In this document: in pieces, positions 25,417-35,647 of the stretch
Layout of the letters: each line of letters opens with the position of its first letter
Position numbering within the stretch: position 1 is the stretch's first letter
Assembly: GCA_903884005.1 (NCBI GenBank)
Contig: CAISDA010000083.1
Coordinates: 186,001 to 250,000, forward strand
Reading direction: 5' to 3'
Source of the DNA: an uncultured Ignavibacteriota bacterium
GTDB taxonomy: Bacteria; Bacteroidota; Ignavibacteria; UBA10030; UBA8401
DNA: 64,000 nucleotides
Notes under the pieces: model-generated
What the model saw: only the letters and a program-made list of their open reading frames with translations
Database searches by the model: none
Told to the model about the DNA's origin: nothing
Made by a program: the position numbers and the translations under genes

Positions 25417-27528
25417 GTGAATGATACTCGCATACTAACCAGAATCCTTTCCGCCATGAGAAAACCGGTTCTCTACGTCGGTGTGATCTTCGCTTTCGTT
25501 ATGTGGGATCTCCTGCAGGCACACAGCAATATCGGCGACATGTACAAGTCATTCATGCCGGATTCGGAAACGAAGGCCGCGTCTGCACAGCCTGCGACGG
25601 TATCCATCGTGAGATCCAATGACCCCGCATTGGCAAATCCATGCGGCGTCACCGACGAGAGTATTGCGTTTCAAACGATCAACCAGATGGTGCGCCGTGC
25701 GATCTATCTCGTGGATCCGACCGGATTGCGCAGCATCATTAAACGCGGCGATACGGTGCTCGTTAAACCGAACATCGTACAACAGGATTCCAGCGGCAGC
25801 GGCGGAGTGACGGATATACGCGTGGTGAAAGCGTTAGTGCTGCTGATCGATTCGATAGACCACGGTCACATCAAGATCATCGTCGGCGACGGGTCGCCGC
25901 GGCCGTTCACTACATTCGAAAAGAACACCGGCGCAACGGCAACGGCATGGAAAGCACTTTTCGATGTTCCCGGTTATCAGCTGCTGAAGACCGAGGCACT
26001 TGCAGCCGGCATTGATTTTCGTTTGTCAAATTTGAACGGCAACTCAGACACCAATCCATGGCCGGAACTGGATGCTGTTTCCATTCCCGGAGGCGGGCAG
26101 GCGCTGCCGCAGGGAGGCACCTATTATGTCCATCAGGATGTCACACATGCGAGCGTCTACATCACCGTGCCTGTCATGAAAATTCATAAAGATGTGCGCT
26201 ATACCGGTGCCGTGAAAAACCAAATCGGATTGGCGGCTAGTTCCCGCTACGGCTTCAACAAAACAAGCGGCGTATCGCAGGATGGAAAAATCCATGCCTT
26301 GCGTCACATGGGTGAGATGGCAACGACCTGGCACAACTGGCAGGAAAAAGAGATCGTTGATCTTGCGGTCATTGCCAGGATCAAATTTGCCCTCGTCGAT
26401 GCCATTACCTGTTTGGATTCGACGAAAACTCCGAACTACAGCAAGGTAGACAACTCCAGTAGCAAAATATCCAATCGTGTGAAAATGAATACGATCATCG
26501 CCGGATTTGATCCGGTCGCAGTCGACAATGTCTGCTGCCGTATTATGGGCGTCAATCCGGACGACATACGGCATCTCACGCTGGCGGAACGCGTCGGATT
26601 GGGTACGAATAATCCGGACAACATTACCGTCGTCGGAAGCACGATCGAGCAGACGAAGACGGTGTTCCGATTTGCCCAGCCGTTTGGCACGACCAATTCG
26701 TGTTCTTACGGTCAAAGCAACAGGACATGGCTGCTCAGTGGATTGTTTCCCACGGCGGGAATCACCGATCCGATGAATCACGAATTTGTTGCGAACGAAG
26801 CCGCCGTTGCGCCTGAGGCAGGCGTCGGCACATGGAGCCGGCCGACGTATTTTACCGACGACCAGATCTTACTCAACGATTACTATGCAACGCTTGGCAG
26901 TCAGTCGGCGGTGAGCTATGCCTTTACCTACTTCACCTCCCCGTCTGCCCTGCCGGCTGAGCTGTGGGTAGGATCGGATGAAGCCCTGAAAATTTTTCTC
27001 AATGGCACTGTGGTGTACAACTATTCCGGGATACGCACCTTTGCGGGAAATGAATTTTATAAAGAGATCGTCCCTATTACGCTCCGGCAGGGATCCAACA
27101 GGCTCCTCGTCAAATCGTATCAGACCACTGGTAAATATACGTTCAGCCTCAATATTTGCGAAGCCCAAACGAACACGCTCTTCAAAGGCAATCGTGTTGC
27201 AGGTTTAAAATTCTCGTCCGAAGCGGGCATCACGTCCGTCGATGGCCGCACAACGCCGATCGTTACAGGCTTTGCATTGAATAATTGTTACCCCAATCCA
27301 TTCAATCCTTCGACGCAAATTTCGTTCTCTCTTGGAATGCCGGGGTTCGCCTCCCTCACGATCTACGATATCAACGGCCGTGAGGTTTCATCGCTCCTGA
27401 ACGGACAGACGCCAGCAGGCGACTACACGATCGCCTGGAATGCTCTTCACGTTCCGAGCGGGATGTATTTTTGCCGATTGGTCTCGGGAGGCAGACAAGC
27501 GGTTCAAAAGCTTGTGTTGGTACGATGA
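25417..27528 (+). CDS. DUF362-domain protein with T9SS C-terminal sorting domain
   Basis: The 703-residue protein has an N-terminal hydrophobic helix (VLYVGVIFAFVMW, about 18-31). A DUF362 domain covers about 60-420, with LVKPNIV, VGDGSP, KIHKDVRYTGAVKNQIG and DPVAVDNVCCRIMG. A beta-rich middle (about 450-600) follows. The last about 85 residues are a type A T9SS sorting domain beginning at NCYPNPFNPST and ending KLVLVR. DUF362 proteins are often iron-sulfur or redox-linked. Here the cluster-binding Cys set is absent, so the role is open. It is expected to pass the outer membrane and be surface-attached or released. It is tail-to-tail with the PEGA gene with only 17 bases between stops. Confidence 0.88.
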   Translation: MNDTRILTRILSAMRKPVLYVGVIFAFVMWDLLQAHSNIGDMYKSFMPDSETKAASAQPATVSIVRSNDPALANPCGVTDESIAFQTINQMVRRAIYLVDPTGLRSIIKRGDTVLVKPNIVQQDSSGSGGVTDIRVVKALVLLIDSIDHGHIKIIVGDGSPRPFTTFEKNTGATATAWKALFDVPGYQLLKTEALAAGIDFRLSNLNGNSDTNPWPELDAVSIPGGGQALPQGGTYYVHQDVTHASVYITVPVMKIHKDVRYTGAVKNQIGLAASSRYGFNKTSGVSQDGKIHALRHMGEMATTWHNWQEKEIVDLAVIARIKFALVDAITCLDSTKTPNYSKVDNSSSKISNRVKMNTIIAGFDPVAVDNVCCRIMGVNPDDIRHLTLAERVGLGTNNPDNITVVGSTIEQTKTVFRFAQPFGTTNSCSYGQSNRTWLLSGLFPTAGITDPMNHEFVANEAAVAPEAGVGTWSRPTYFTDDQILLNDYYATLGSQSAVSYAFTYFTSPSALPAELWVGSDEALKIFLNGTVVYNYSGIRTFAGNEFYKEIVPITLRQGSNRLLVKSYQTTGKYTFSLNICEAQTNTLFKGNRVAGLKFSSEAGITSVDGRTTPIVTGFALNNCYPNPFNPSTQISFSLGMPGFASLTIYDINGREVSSLLNGQTPAGDYTIAWNALHVPSGMYFCRLVSGGRQAVQKLVLVR

Positions 27529-27545
27529 GGTATGAGCAATTAGCT

Positions 27546-29480
27546 CTAATACGAAGTCTGCCATATCCATGAAGCGACGGCACTGACGCTTCCGGCAACA
27601 GCAATGCCAAGGGCGATGCCGCTCGTGGTTGAATTCGTTTGCGTTTTCTCACGGGCGCTCTGCGCAGCATCGGACCTTCCTTCGGTCGTGTATTCATCAT
27701 AATACTTATTGGATCGCTGCTGAAAGTACACCGCCGCCGCTCCGGCAAGCACCGCCGCACACGCTGAGATCCATTTGGAACGTGCCCAGGCATCGATCGA
27801 CGCCTGGCGCGATCCTTCATACGTCGTCATACTGAACGTGATCTTCCTCTGCTCCCCTTCTTTCACGCTGACAGTCTGCACGGCATCAAGAAAACCCGCC
27901 GATCGTGCAACGATGGAGTGCGTGCCGATGATCACGGGGAATGAAGTCGGAGCGTTTCCTTTCACCTCGTTGTTCACGGAGATCTCGGCTCCCCTTGCGT
28001 CGAACGGGTCGACTGCCACAGAGAGGCTTCCAAGCCTCGGCTGTGCATTGAGCACAAGCGCAGCCGATTCACCTATTGCAATGAACACGTCCTTCTGATC
28101 AGGAATGTATGACTCTCCGCGGTCTGACCGAACGGTGTATTTGCCCGGGAGCAGACGCGCCGCATAGTGTCCCATGCCCACAACCCGGTCATTCACGAAT
28201 ATTGTCTGTCCCAGTGCGGAGATGGTGAGTTCCCCAAAATTTCTTCCCAGGATCACCGTGCGCTTCATCGCCACAGCGTCTGCCACCGACACCTCTTCTT
28301 CAACATCATTGAAGAGATGCTTGGAGACGCGCACCAGATATTTCCCCGAAACCTGGCGTGCGTTCGTATATGGCGTTACCCCGACTTTACTATTATCCAC
28401 AAACACATCTGCGCTGTCTTCCGGAGCGGAATGGATCTCAAGCGAGCCGAACGCCGGTGATAGTGAGGCATCGGCCGTGGACTCATCCCCGTCCCTGATA
28501 CTGATCGGAACGCCATAGGAATGATACAACGGCATCTCGACTCGGAGCGAATGTCTTCCGCTTTCAATCGGTCGGCGCACTAACGGCGTTTCCCCGATCG
28601 GTTTGTCGTCCACAGAGACAGTTGCACCAGGAACAGCGCATGACACGGTAAGGTAGCCGAATCGCGGCTTCAGAGTCCGCGTAATGTCCTTCGTTTCATT
28701 TTCTTTCACGACAAACGTCGATGCATCGGGATAATACAACGGCTTCCGCAATTCGAGCTGAAAATTTCCCGCCATGAGGTCGAACTGGAACGGCGTACTC
28801 CCGATCTTTTGTCCGTTCACGACAATTTCGGCGCCCGTCGGATCCGACTGCAGCACGATAAATCCGGGCAATTTCAAACGCGGCACGGTGCCGGATCCGT
28901 TCTTTAACGCGATCTGGATCTGACGGCTGCCTGTGACGCTCACCACTCGGGATTCATCCATATATCCCTGCTTTTGGAACGAAAAGACGTACTCCCCTTT
29001 CGGGAGTTTGAATGCAATGATGTTGGTTTTGGACAATATCGGCGTGAGGCTGCCATAGGATGCATAGACACCGGGTTGATCGAGTTGGAATACGACTTCA
29101 AAGAGGTTATTATCGGCGCGGCTCATCGATGTAAACCCCTGCGCCGAGATCTTCATCTCGTATGTCTGCTTGCGCTTGAAATTGATGGGCTGTAATGCGC
29201 ACTGTTGAAATCCTTTGGCGTTGATCTTCAAACGCGCCGTTCCCGGAATCAGATAAATATTCCAATCACCGCTTCCGACGGCTTCTACCTTTAGATTTCG
29301 ATTGGGCTCGTCGAACATGAGATCGGGCACCTGCGAATGAACGATGATCAACGCCTTGTCGGGATAGGTAACGTTCAGCTTCGACGACTCCCACACCGAG
29401 TCCATCGCCATCTGACGGTTCAGCGTTTGAGCGGAGAGGACACCGCTGAAAATACACATAAGAAGTATGTTTTTTTTCAT
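27546..29480 (-). CDS. Secreted multi-PEGA-repeat protein with C-terminal membrane helix
   Basis: From the Met at 29480 (MKKNILLMC, signal peptide ending SAQ) the protein has 644 residues. Between about 205 and 545 it carries several PEGA-type beta repeats, recognisable by segments such as LQSDPTGAEIVVNGQKIGSTP, VSVDDKPIGETP, VFVDNSKVGVTP and ISVNNEVKGNAP. PEGA domains are surface or periplasmic beta modules that bind polymers or anchor proteins. Near the C-terminus there is a helix (ISACAAVLAGAAAVYF) and a second hydrophobic Gly/Ala stretch. It follows the FGE-like gene by 22 bases on the same strand, so they are co-transcribed. Confidence 0.85.
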   Translation of the reverse strand: MKKNILLMCIFSGVLSAQTLNRQMAMDSVWESSKLNVTYPDKALIIVHSQVPDLMFDEPNRNLKVEAVGSGDWNIYLIPGTARLKINAKGFQQCALQPINFKRKQTYEMKISAQGFTSMSRADNNLFEVVFQLDQPGVYASYGSLTPILSKTNIIAFKLPKGEYVFSFQKQGYMDESRVVSVTGSRQIQIALKNGSGTVPRLKLPGFIVLQSDPTGAEIVVNGQKIGSTPFQFDLMAGNFQLELRKPLYYPDASTFVVKENETKDITRTLKPRFGYLTVSCAVPGATVSVDDKPIGETPLVRRPIESGRHSLRVEMPLYHSYGVPISIRDGDESTADASLSPAFGSLEIHSAPEDSADVFVDNSKVGVTPYTNARQVSGKYLVRVSKHLFNDVEEEVSVADAVAMKRTVILGRNFGELTISALGQTIFVNDRVVGMGHYAARLLPGKYTVRSDRGESYIPDQKDVFIAIGESAALVLNAQPRLGSLSVAVDPFDARGAEISVNNEVKGNAPTSFPVIIGTHSIVARSAGFLDAVQTVSVKEGEQRKITFSMTTYEGSRQASIDAWARSKWISACAAVLAGAAAVYFQQRSNKYYDEYTTEGRSDAAQSAREKTQTNSTTSGIALGIAVAGSVSAVASWIWQTSY

Positions 29481-29502
29481 TCTGGTTCTGTCCAAAAAAA
29501 TA

Positions 29503-30969
29503 TTAGTGTTCCACGCAGCGGAAACCGACGTTTATTGTATTGCGGTTGGCCGGTCCGCCGGAATCGCGATAGGTCACACGCAGGTCGTCTCCGATGTTTG
29601 CGGAGTAATTAAAAGTACCGCCCCGCAACACCCGACCAATGCCGCCTGTCGATCCCCTTGGATCCGTGTGAGCACCAGGCATGTACGCATTCATCCAATC
29701 CCAGCACCACTCCTCCACATTGCCGCTCATGTCATAGAGTCCAAGTTCATTCGGAGACTTTGTACCGATGGGATGAGTGGTACCCTGTGAATTATCTCTG
29801 TACCACGACACATCCTCTTTCGTATTGCCGCCGCTGAAAAAATAATTTCGTGTCTGAGTTCCCCCCCTCGCGGCGAATTCCCACTCCGCTTCCGTCGGCA
29901 GCCGGTATCCGTTCGCTGTCCATTGCACTGCTCCTGCGATCAGGTCCACATCTCCCGTGCGATATGCTGTTGTGAGTGCACCGCTCATATAATAGACCGG
30001 CGTCAACCCGTCTTTTTCAGATCGCGCATTGCACCATTTCACCACATCATACCAATTTACGCCGGTGACGGGATTGTTCGGCCCGCCCGGATTGTACCCA
30101 TTCTGTCCGACAGTGATATCCGTGTAGCCGTGTGTTAATCCCCACGCACGCACTGCCGTCCACTTTTCATACGTGATCTCAACCTTGTCGATGTAAAATG
30201 ATCCGACTGTCACCGCGTGAACAGGAAGTTCATTTGAATTCCCTAAGACGGATCCCATTTCAAATGCGCCCCCGGCAACGAACACCAACGTGCTGTCTCC
30301 GACGATCATACTTCCCGGAACGACAGTTGAATACCCGCTCTTGTGATACACCGATGTGGCCCGGACCCTGAACTCGTACGTTCCATTCCGTTGATACACG
30401 CCTGGAACGGTTGTACTCTTTATATTCGCCGGAGTGCTGTCCACCTGCACAAAATTTCCTCCGGCCGAGCGCCGCTCTATGAGAAATCCGTTTTCGAACG
30501 TGCTCGCGTAGTTCCATTGCAGCAGTGCCGATGTATCTGTGATCGAACTCACTGTAAGGTCCGAGGGCGGATCGAATGTCAAGGTTTTCGATGCGGGTGT
30601 TGAATACGCCGATCTGTTTTGATCCGCCATCAGTCGAATACGGAACGAATACGCGACTCCGACATGATAGAGATCGCCCAGCGTTATCGTCGCCGCGTCA
30701 GCCGCGGCGCTATCGACCTTCATATAGTGAATGCCGTCCACACTCCGTTCGATGATGATCGCCGCCCCTGCATGCGTGTATGCCGGATCCACCTGCATCG
30801 GATTCCAGTTCAACACCACGCTGCTTTCGCTCAACGCGGAAATTACCAGACCTGCGGGAATTTGCAATGCGACAGACGTATCGACCGGATTATTGAAGGT
30901 ACGGCTCCTGCATCCAATGGCCGAGATCGTGCAGAGCAGGAGGAGCAAATACACTACGGTGTTTTTCAT
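29503..30969 (-). CDS. Lipoprotein with two fibronectin type III domains and a formylglycine-generating-enzyme-like (SUMF1) domain
   Basis: The protein has 488 residues from MKNTVV (a Met two codons upstream is equally possible). The signal peptide ends with lipobox AIGC. Two Fn3-like domains follow (about 40-135 and 138-225). The C-terminal FGE-sulfatase fold (about 228-488) has FEMGS, VTGVNWYDVVKWCNARS, YRLPTEAEWEFAARGG, YDMSGNVEEWCWDW and VLRGGTF. True sulfatase-activating enzymes use two Cys for copper. I do not see that pair, so this is likely a FGE-fold binding or other enzyme of the kind widespread in secreted proteins. It is upstream of, and in an operon with, the PEGA protein. Confidence 0.88.
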   Translation of the reverse strand: MKNTVVYLLLLLCTISAIGCRSRTFNNPVDTSVALQIPAGLVISALSESSVVLNWNPMQVDPAYTHAGAAIIIERSVDGIHYMKVDSAAADAATITLGDLYHVGVAYSFRIRLMADQNRSAYSTPASKTLTFDPPSDLTVSSITDTSALLQWNYASTFENGFLIERRSAGGNFVQVDSTPANIKSTTVPGVYQRNGTYEFRVRATSVYHKSGYSTVVPGSMIVGDSTLVFVAGGAFEMGSVLGNSNELPVHAVTVGSFYIDKVEITYEKWTAVRAWGLTHGYTDITVGQNGYNPGGPNNPVTGVNWYDVVKWCNARSEKDGLTPVYYMSGALTTAYRTGDVDLIAGAVQWTANGYRLPTEAEWEFAARGGTQTRNYFFSGGNTKEDVSWYRDNSQGTTHPIGTKSPNELGLYDMSGNVEEWCWDWMNAYMPGAHTDPRGSTGGIGRVLRGGTFNYSANIGDDLRVTYRDSGGPANRNTINVGFRCVEH

Positions 30970-31067
30970 ACACATGATTCACAAGACTGTGCGTTACATA
31001 GTTTCCATCGACGTGGTTCGTGCCCGCGTTCACTGACTGTCATCTCGTTGTACAACGCCGTTCCCGA

Positions 31068-33875
31068 TCATTTTAGGAATACTATTTTCCTGAATCTCGC
31101 GAACAGCTCGCCGCTGCTTTTTACCATGGCGATGAGGCGGACAAAGTACGCGCCGCTGCTGACCGGTCGATTGTTCGCATCGCTGCCATTCCACGCATAC
31201 GTTTTTTTGCCTGCTACGACATCATTAACAGCCAGCACCTTTACCCGCTGTCCCAGGATGTTGTAAATGCCCACGTTCACCATTGTTGGAACTGTACAAT
31301 TGACCACAATGCTTGTTTGGTTGTTGAAGGGATTCGGATACGATACCAGTGAGAGCGAATCGGTCATGCTGTCGTCAATGACCTGCGAAATATTTATCTG
31401 GCTTTCATCGAACGGGTTCTTCATGTAATGGACCGTATCATTCGGCTCCAGCGCCAACAACGCCGTATAATCGCACAAGAGGCGATACCGCATTGCCATT
31501 GTCACGATCGTGGAGGTGTCTTTGTTCTGTTGATTGAAAAGATCATTCAATTTTTCCTTCCCCAGCATTGAGGGAAGCACTGTTTCTATCTTCGATGAAT
31601 CGCGTACAGTAAAGAACACAGTCGAGGAATTTTGCCCGTCCGCGGCGCCTGCAAATCTCGCCCGCACATTGAACTGGATCCTGCTCACAAGCGATGTTGA
31701 ACCGATGAAAAAGCGGGACTTATTGGCATCCAACGGCATTGGATTGACCTCGCGCAGATCTTTCAGTTGTCCCATTCCGTTGTCTGCGGTCACGGAGACT
31801 GTCATCGAATCGGCGACCGGATATGCATAGACATTAAGAGCAGACACGATATACGGCCAGGTGTCTATATGCGTTTCGAAGTGGCGGCCCTTGCCGGCAT
31901 TCGCGATCGTCTTTAACAACATGCCGCTGCCGTAATATTGGACCTGAGCGTCCGTCACAGAGGCCGGCAGGTATCCTGCTCCATCCAGCAAATTGACCGT
32001 CGTAAATTTCGGCATCGAGGCACCGAACCCATTCATATACGACGATGTCCATATGAGCGCATCGATTTTTTTCGTGAGAGTGTCGGAATTGCTGATGATG
32101 AATGTTTTGTCAAATGTCGTCTGTTTGTATTTCGTCTGGACATTCGTCAATAACCCGGTCAATTGCTGATTCTTTCGTACGCCGTTCAACGTACCGTTCA
32201 ATCCGAGCATCGGAATGGACAGCAACGCTCGCAGCGCTCCGTCATCCCGGAATGCCCAGATACCGCTGATCACGATCAAACCGTTGCCGATCTTTTTCGA
32301 AATGACCACCGGAGTGCCGTTATTGTCCTGCACTTCCACTTTTATCGAAGGGTCGGCAGTATACTGAAGAAAATCGAAACCGTAATGGACAAAGGATTCC
32401 GGGAAATAGATTCCGATATTGCCTGCCGGGTTTCGGTAAAGAGTCGTCGATACATCAACCCGGCGCGTGACCGTCAAGCCCGGTATGTAGTGCGAACCGA
32501 TGAGTTCGATGCCCACCCTGTTGTAATCGAAGTATGAAAGGAACCGCCCGCCCTGAGCGAAAAAACTGTCGATCTTCGCAATAATGGACACGTAGTTCCA
32601 CGAGGTAATTCCAATATCTTCATATCCGTGCCTGTATCCTGCGATCACGTCGGCGCCCTTCATGTCCTGGAGCGCGGATGCCAGATCCGTATAATTTTTA
32701 TACGTCGCCAGACTATCCAGGCCCGGAAACTGCCAGCACGTCGACGCGTAATTATCAGCATAGAGGATCGTGGGTAATTTATCCTGAGCGACCTGCTGTC
32801 CCCATGCGCTGGCCGCAAACCGGTCCAACACGGCATTGATGCTATCTGTGTTCCCGATCTTCCATGACGTGCTGAGCTGGTCTATTTTTCCGGCACCGGC
32901 GATCATCACAGCAATGCTGTCGTTCGGTTTCGCCGTCGATCGCATCAGCTGCTTCACATTGGGGATCAATGTCGAAAATTTTTTATTATGCACGCCGCTC
33001 AGGTCAAGCGCGTAGAGCAGATGGTTCGACGCGGGATCGACCTGAAGGTTAAACAATGACCCCGGGTTAAAGCCAAATTGAAAATATGTGCCGTCGCTCT
33101 TCACATCCGCGCTTGTAATAAAAAAGCCGTTCACAAAATTTGTCGTGAATCCCATCGTAAAACTTGTGAGTCCGCTGATGTCCGGGATCGCCGCGCTTTT
33201 ATATTTATATCCTCCTGAATCCCTTAACACCGTAAATGTCTGGAGCGGCAGTTCCTGCAAGGCAGGCTGTCCCCAGATGCGTTCCACCTCTCTGAAAAGG
33301 ATCTGGACGGGTTTTTTCGATGCATTATTATCCTTCAGCAATTTCAGCGGCAGTTCTGCCGTTCCATCCGTCCCAAACCACCGCGTGGGAGTGATAAAAT
33401 TCATTTTCACTTTTCTGAATTTTCCCGATATCAACGGATAGATATGCAGTTCATAGATGTTGCCGTTTTTCGAGAGAAATGCGGGATCACGTTTTTTACT
33501 GACGATACTATCATAGATCGCCCGAGCTTTCCACGTATCGAGCATCCTCGCCTGCATAACGCTGTCCCCGATCCAGAGCCACAGATCATTGATCACCGCA
33601 TTCGCGGGGAGTTCAAATCTGTGGACGATTTCGACCTGGGAGGAAGGAAATTGGTTATGGTCGGAATAAGAAAGATATAACGACTGCTCGACATACGCGC
33701 CATGAGGTTCAACAACCAGCGTGGCATTATCGATATAGCCCGGTTTCGAACCGTATGAATCCGTTCGAACGGTCAATTGACTGAATGCGGAGTTGAACGC
33801 TGAGGAAACAATTAGTGGGATCAGTACTCGAAGTAGTATATTATTCACGAAATGGCCTTTGCGGAATATGCTCAT
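31068..33875 (-). CDS. Large VIT-domain surface protein with T9SS C-terminal sorting domain
   Basis: From MSIFRKGHF (33875) the protein has 935 residues with a signal peptide ending AFSQ. Residues about 40-155 form a VIT domain (RFELPANAVINDLWLWIG, KARAIYDSIVS, YELHIYPL, KVKMNF). A von Willebrand A-like region follows (about 270-420), but the usual DxSxS metal site reads DLSGV, so it is degenerate. A long beta-rich middle is not recognised. The C-terminal 85 residues are a T9SS sorting domain (SYPNPFNNQTS to KIVFLK). VIT/vWA proteins mediate extracellular protein contacts. It is the second of four secreted minus-strand proteins in a row. Confidence 0.87.
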   Translation of the reverse strand: MSIFRKGHFVNNILLRVLIPLIVSSAFNSAFSQLTVRTDSYGSKPGYIDNATLVVEPHGAYVEQSLYLSYSDHNQFPSSQVEIVHRFELPANAVINDLWLWIGDSVMQARMLDTWKARAIYDSIVSKKRDPAFLSKNGNIYELHIYPLISGKFRKVKMNFITPTRWFGTDGTAELPLKLLKDNNASKKPVQILFREVERIWGQPALQELPLQTFTVLRDSGGYKYKSAAIPDISGLTSFTMGFTTNFVNGFFITSADVKSDGTYFQFGFNPGSLFNLQVDPASNHLLYALDLSGVHNKKFSTLIPNVKQLMRSTAKPNDSIAVMIAGAGKIDQLSTSWKIGNTDSINAVLDRFAASAWGQQVAQDKLPTILYADNYASTCWQFPGLDSLATYKNYTDLASALQDMKGADVIAGYRHGYEDIGITSWNYVSIIAKIDSFFAQGGRFLSYFDYNRVGIELIGSHYIPGLTVTRRVDVSTTLYRNPAGNIGIYFPESFVHYGFDFLQYTADPSIKVEVQDNNGTPVVISKKIGNGLIVISGIWAFRDDGALRALLSIPMLGLNGTLNGVRKNQQLTGLLTNVQTKYKQTTFDKTFIISNSDTLTKKIDALIWTSSYMNGFGASMPKFTTVNLLDGAGYLPASVTDAQVQYYGSGMLLKTIANAGKGRHFETHIDTWPYIVSALNVYAYPVADSMTVSVTADNGMGQLKDLREVNPMPLDANKSRFFIGSTSLVSRIQFNVRARFAGAADGQNSSTVFFTVRDSSKIETVLPSMLGKEKLNDLFNQQNKDTSTIVTMAMRYRLLCDYTALLALEPNDTVHYMKNPFDESQINISQVIDDSMTDSLSLVSYPNPFNNQTSIVVNCTVPTMVNVGIYNILGQRVKVLAVNDVVAGKKTYAWNGSDANNRPVSSGAYFVRLIAMVKSSGELFARFRKIVFLK

Positions 33876-34036
33876 TGTCTCACCACAATGAGGCGATCGG
33901 CGCACGTCCTATGCGATGCATAAGAACATTCGGTGCGGTATATGGCACTACGGCTGGTGCAGTAGTAAAAGCTGTATACAGAAAATAGGCATCTTGATAT
34001 TAAGATGCTCGCTTAAACTGCTGTAATTATTTGTCA

Positions 34037-35203
34037 TTAAGACGAATAAGTATGAATATCGCGGATTGAAGCGAAGAAGGATGAGGGAACGATCCGGACC
34101 GCGCAGGCAGCGGCGGCCACGTTCCTCCATGGAGCAGAGTGACATTCCCTGTTAATTGGAGGCAACCATCTTGAGACGGTGGTGGCATGTGGTTCCGGAT
34201 AAACAGCGATGACAGACTCGTCACGTTGTTCAGTCGAGCAAATGCCGGCTGCAGTTATGACAGCAGAATGGTCCAGGTCAAGGTTAGCAGAATGCGTCAT
34301 CGTGTCCTTGACCGTGGCGTTTAGTTCGCCCGGCAGCAACAATTGCAGTGTCAGCACCGGCGCGAATCCGGCCTGGATGGAATCTGCAATCGCGAGCAGG
34401 GCATCCTGTTGATCCACGTCCCGATAATAAATTGTCACGGGGATCCGGCGTTCCCGCTTGTCCGTAAAGAAGAATGTTACCTGTGCCAGACCGCCTGCGA
34501 CCGCTTCTTCACTTTCACCGAGTCCGTCGTGAAGGGTGAACCGAAGCTTCTTCACCGGCCGGCCTGACCACGTAACGGCGTATTTCCATGTTGTGTATTC
34601 GTCGCCAATTTTTCGAGATGGAGAGAACGCTACATTGTCGCTCACCAGCTGCATCGCGCGCGGGATTCCAGTCGTGACCTGCCCGGCGCCGCCGAACTTG
34701 AATGAGTATGAAATTGTGTCGGGATATAACCCGGCCATCAGCCATGCCTTATAGTAGTCGCCGAGCATGCGCTGAAGATCGACTGCCGCAGTCGCGTCTC
34801 CTTCCGCTTCAGCCGCCCGGAGATAGTCGAGGACCTGGCCCCTCCGCTGCTCGAATATCGACTGCACCACTGATTTCGGGACATATTTAATGACGCGGTA
34901 AACCCCCTGGCCCTGGTCGATCGATTCCTGCACGTCACGCAGCACGATCAATGACATGGAGGACGTCGATTGATCTGCAGTTTGCTGAAGTGCTGAATTA
35001 TGTTCAGACGAGGATGTGCGGAGAGTCGAAGACACGAGCACTTGTATCTGTTCTACCATGTTTGCATATGCGCGGGCACGGGCGACATCGAGCGATGCAT
35101 GTTCGCCTCTGCCGATATAGTAATGACCAGGGTCTTCATGAAACGGTTGGCCGACAGCACATGAGAAGAGGAACACAACGCAGTACAGGAAACGAATGAA
35201 CAT
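34037..35203 (-). CDS. Secreted LPP20-like protein, C-terminus possibly altered
   Basis: The 388-residue protein has a signal peptide (MFIRFLYCVVFLFSC, cleavage near AVGQ). The N-terminal domain (about 25-110) has the pattern YYIGRGEHASLDVARARAYANMVEQI, typical of LPP20-type lipoprotein domains in which a mixed helix-sheet follows alanine-rich turns. The next part has a helical hairpin (QRRGQVLDYLRAAEAEG) and a beta domain (about 165-300). The last about 65 residues are Arg/Cys/Pro-rich and do not look like a continuation, so a frameshift or genuine degeneration near 34220 is possible. It lies upstream of the VIT gene on the same strand. Confidence 0.72.
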   Translation of the reverse strand: MFIRFLYCVVFLFSCAVGQPFHEDPGHYYIGRGEHASLDVARARAYANMVEQIQVLVSSTLRTSSSEHNSALQQTADQSTSSMSLIVLRDVQESIDQGQGVYRVIKYVPKSVVQSIFEQRRGQVLDYLRAAEAEGDATAAVDLQRMLGDYYKAWLMAGLYPDTISYSFKFGGAGQVTTGIPRAMQLVSDNVAFSPSRKIGDEYTTWKYAVTWSGRPVKKLRFTLHDGLGESEEAVAGGLAQVTFFFTDKRERRIPVTIYYRDVDQQDALLAIADSIQAGFAPVLTLQLLLPGELNATVKDTMTHSANLDLDHSAVITAAGICSTEQRDESVIAVYPEPHATTVSRWLPPINRECHSAPWRNVAAAACAVRIVPSSFFASIRDIHTYSS

Positions 35204-35235
35204 AACACCAGGTTCCTCGTAAATGGCAGGTAAAA

Positions 35236-35457
35236 TTAAACGGCATACCTTACAATTTCTACTTCTGCCGAAGAATCAATGGAGAATAATTTAGCGTCCA
35301 CATATTTCATCGCTTCATCCTCGATTTCATATTCCCGACATGAAGAACATTGGAGGACCGGCAGATTGCAGATGATGACGGTTGAATTCGATTTTGTCTT
35401 AAACGGCAGATCAGTCACAATTTTATCGACGGCACCTCCACAACGATAGCATTTCAT
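35236..35457 (-). CDS. YgiT-type zinc-finger protein
   Basis: The 73-residue protein begins MKCYRCGG. Two CxxC pairs (CYRC and CSSC) flank the family strand pattern (LPFK, then VIICNLPVLQC, then EYEIEDEAMKYV). Such domains form the N-terminal half of MqsA-type antitoxins or occur alone next to a small DUF4258 toxin. No credible toxin gene is adjacent: upstream there are only about 190 bases before the divergent hexosaminidase gene. It is best called an orphan YgiT-like protein. The longer frame to 35526 adds residues without family support. Confidence 0.82.
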   Translation of the reverse strand: MKCYRCGGAVDKIVTDLPFKTKSNSTVIICNLPVLQCSSCREYEIEDEAMKYVDAKLFSIDSSAEVEIVRYAV

Positions 35458-35647
35458 GTATCCATCTCTTTCTGTATAATACAAAAATTGTGTCTTATAA
35501 TCAAAATGGGCACTGGCCGCCAGCATACAACAATAGAGTCTCTACCTGGCTTGACTCTATGCCAATATCCTCATACATTTTATGAAATAGTAAAAAGGTT
35601 ATGCCATCAGAAAACCTTGGCTTTTTCAACCATTTATCTTCCATTCT

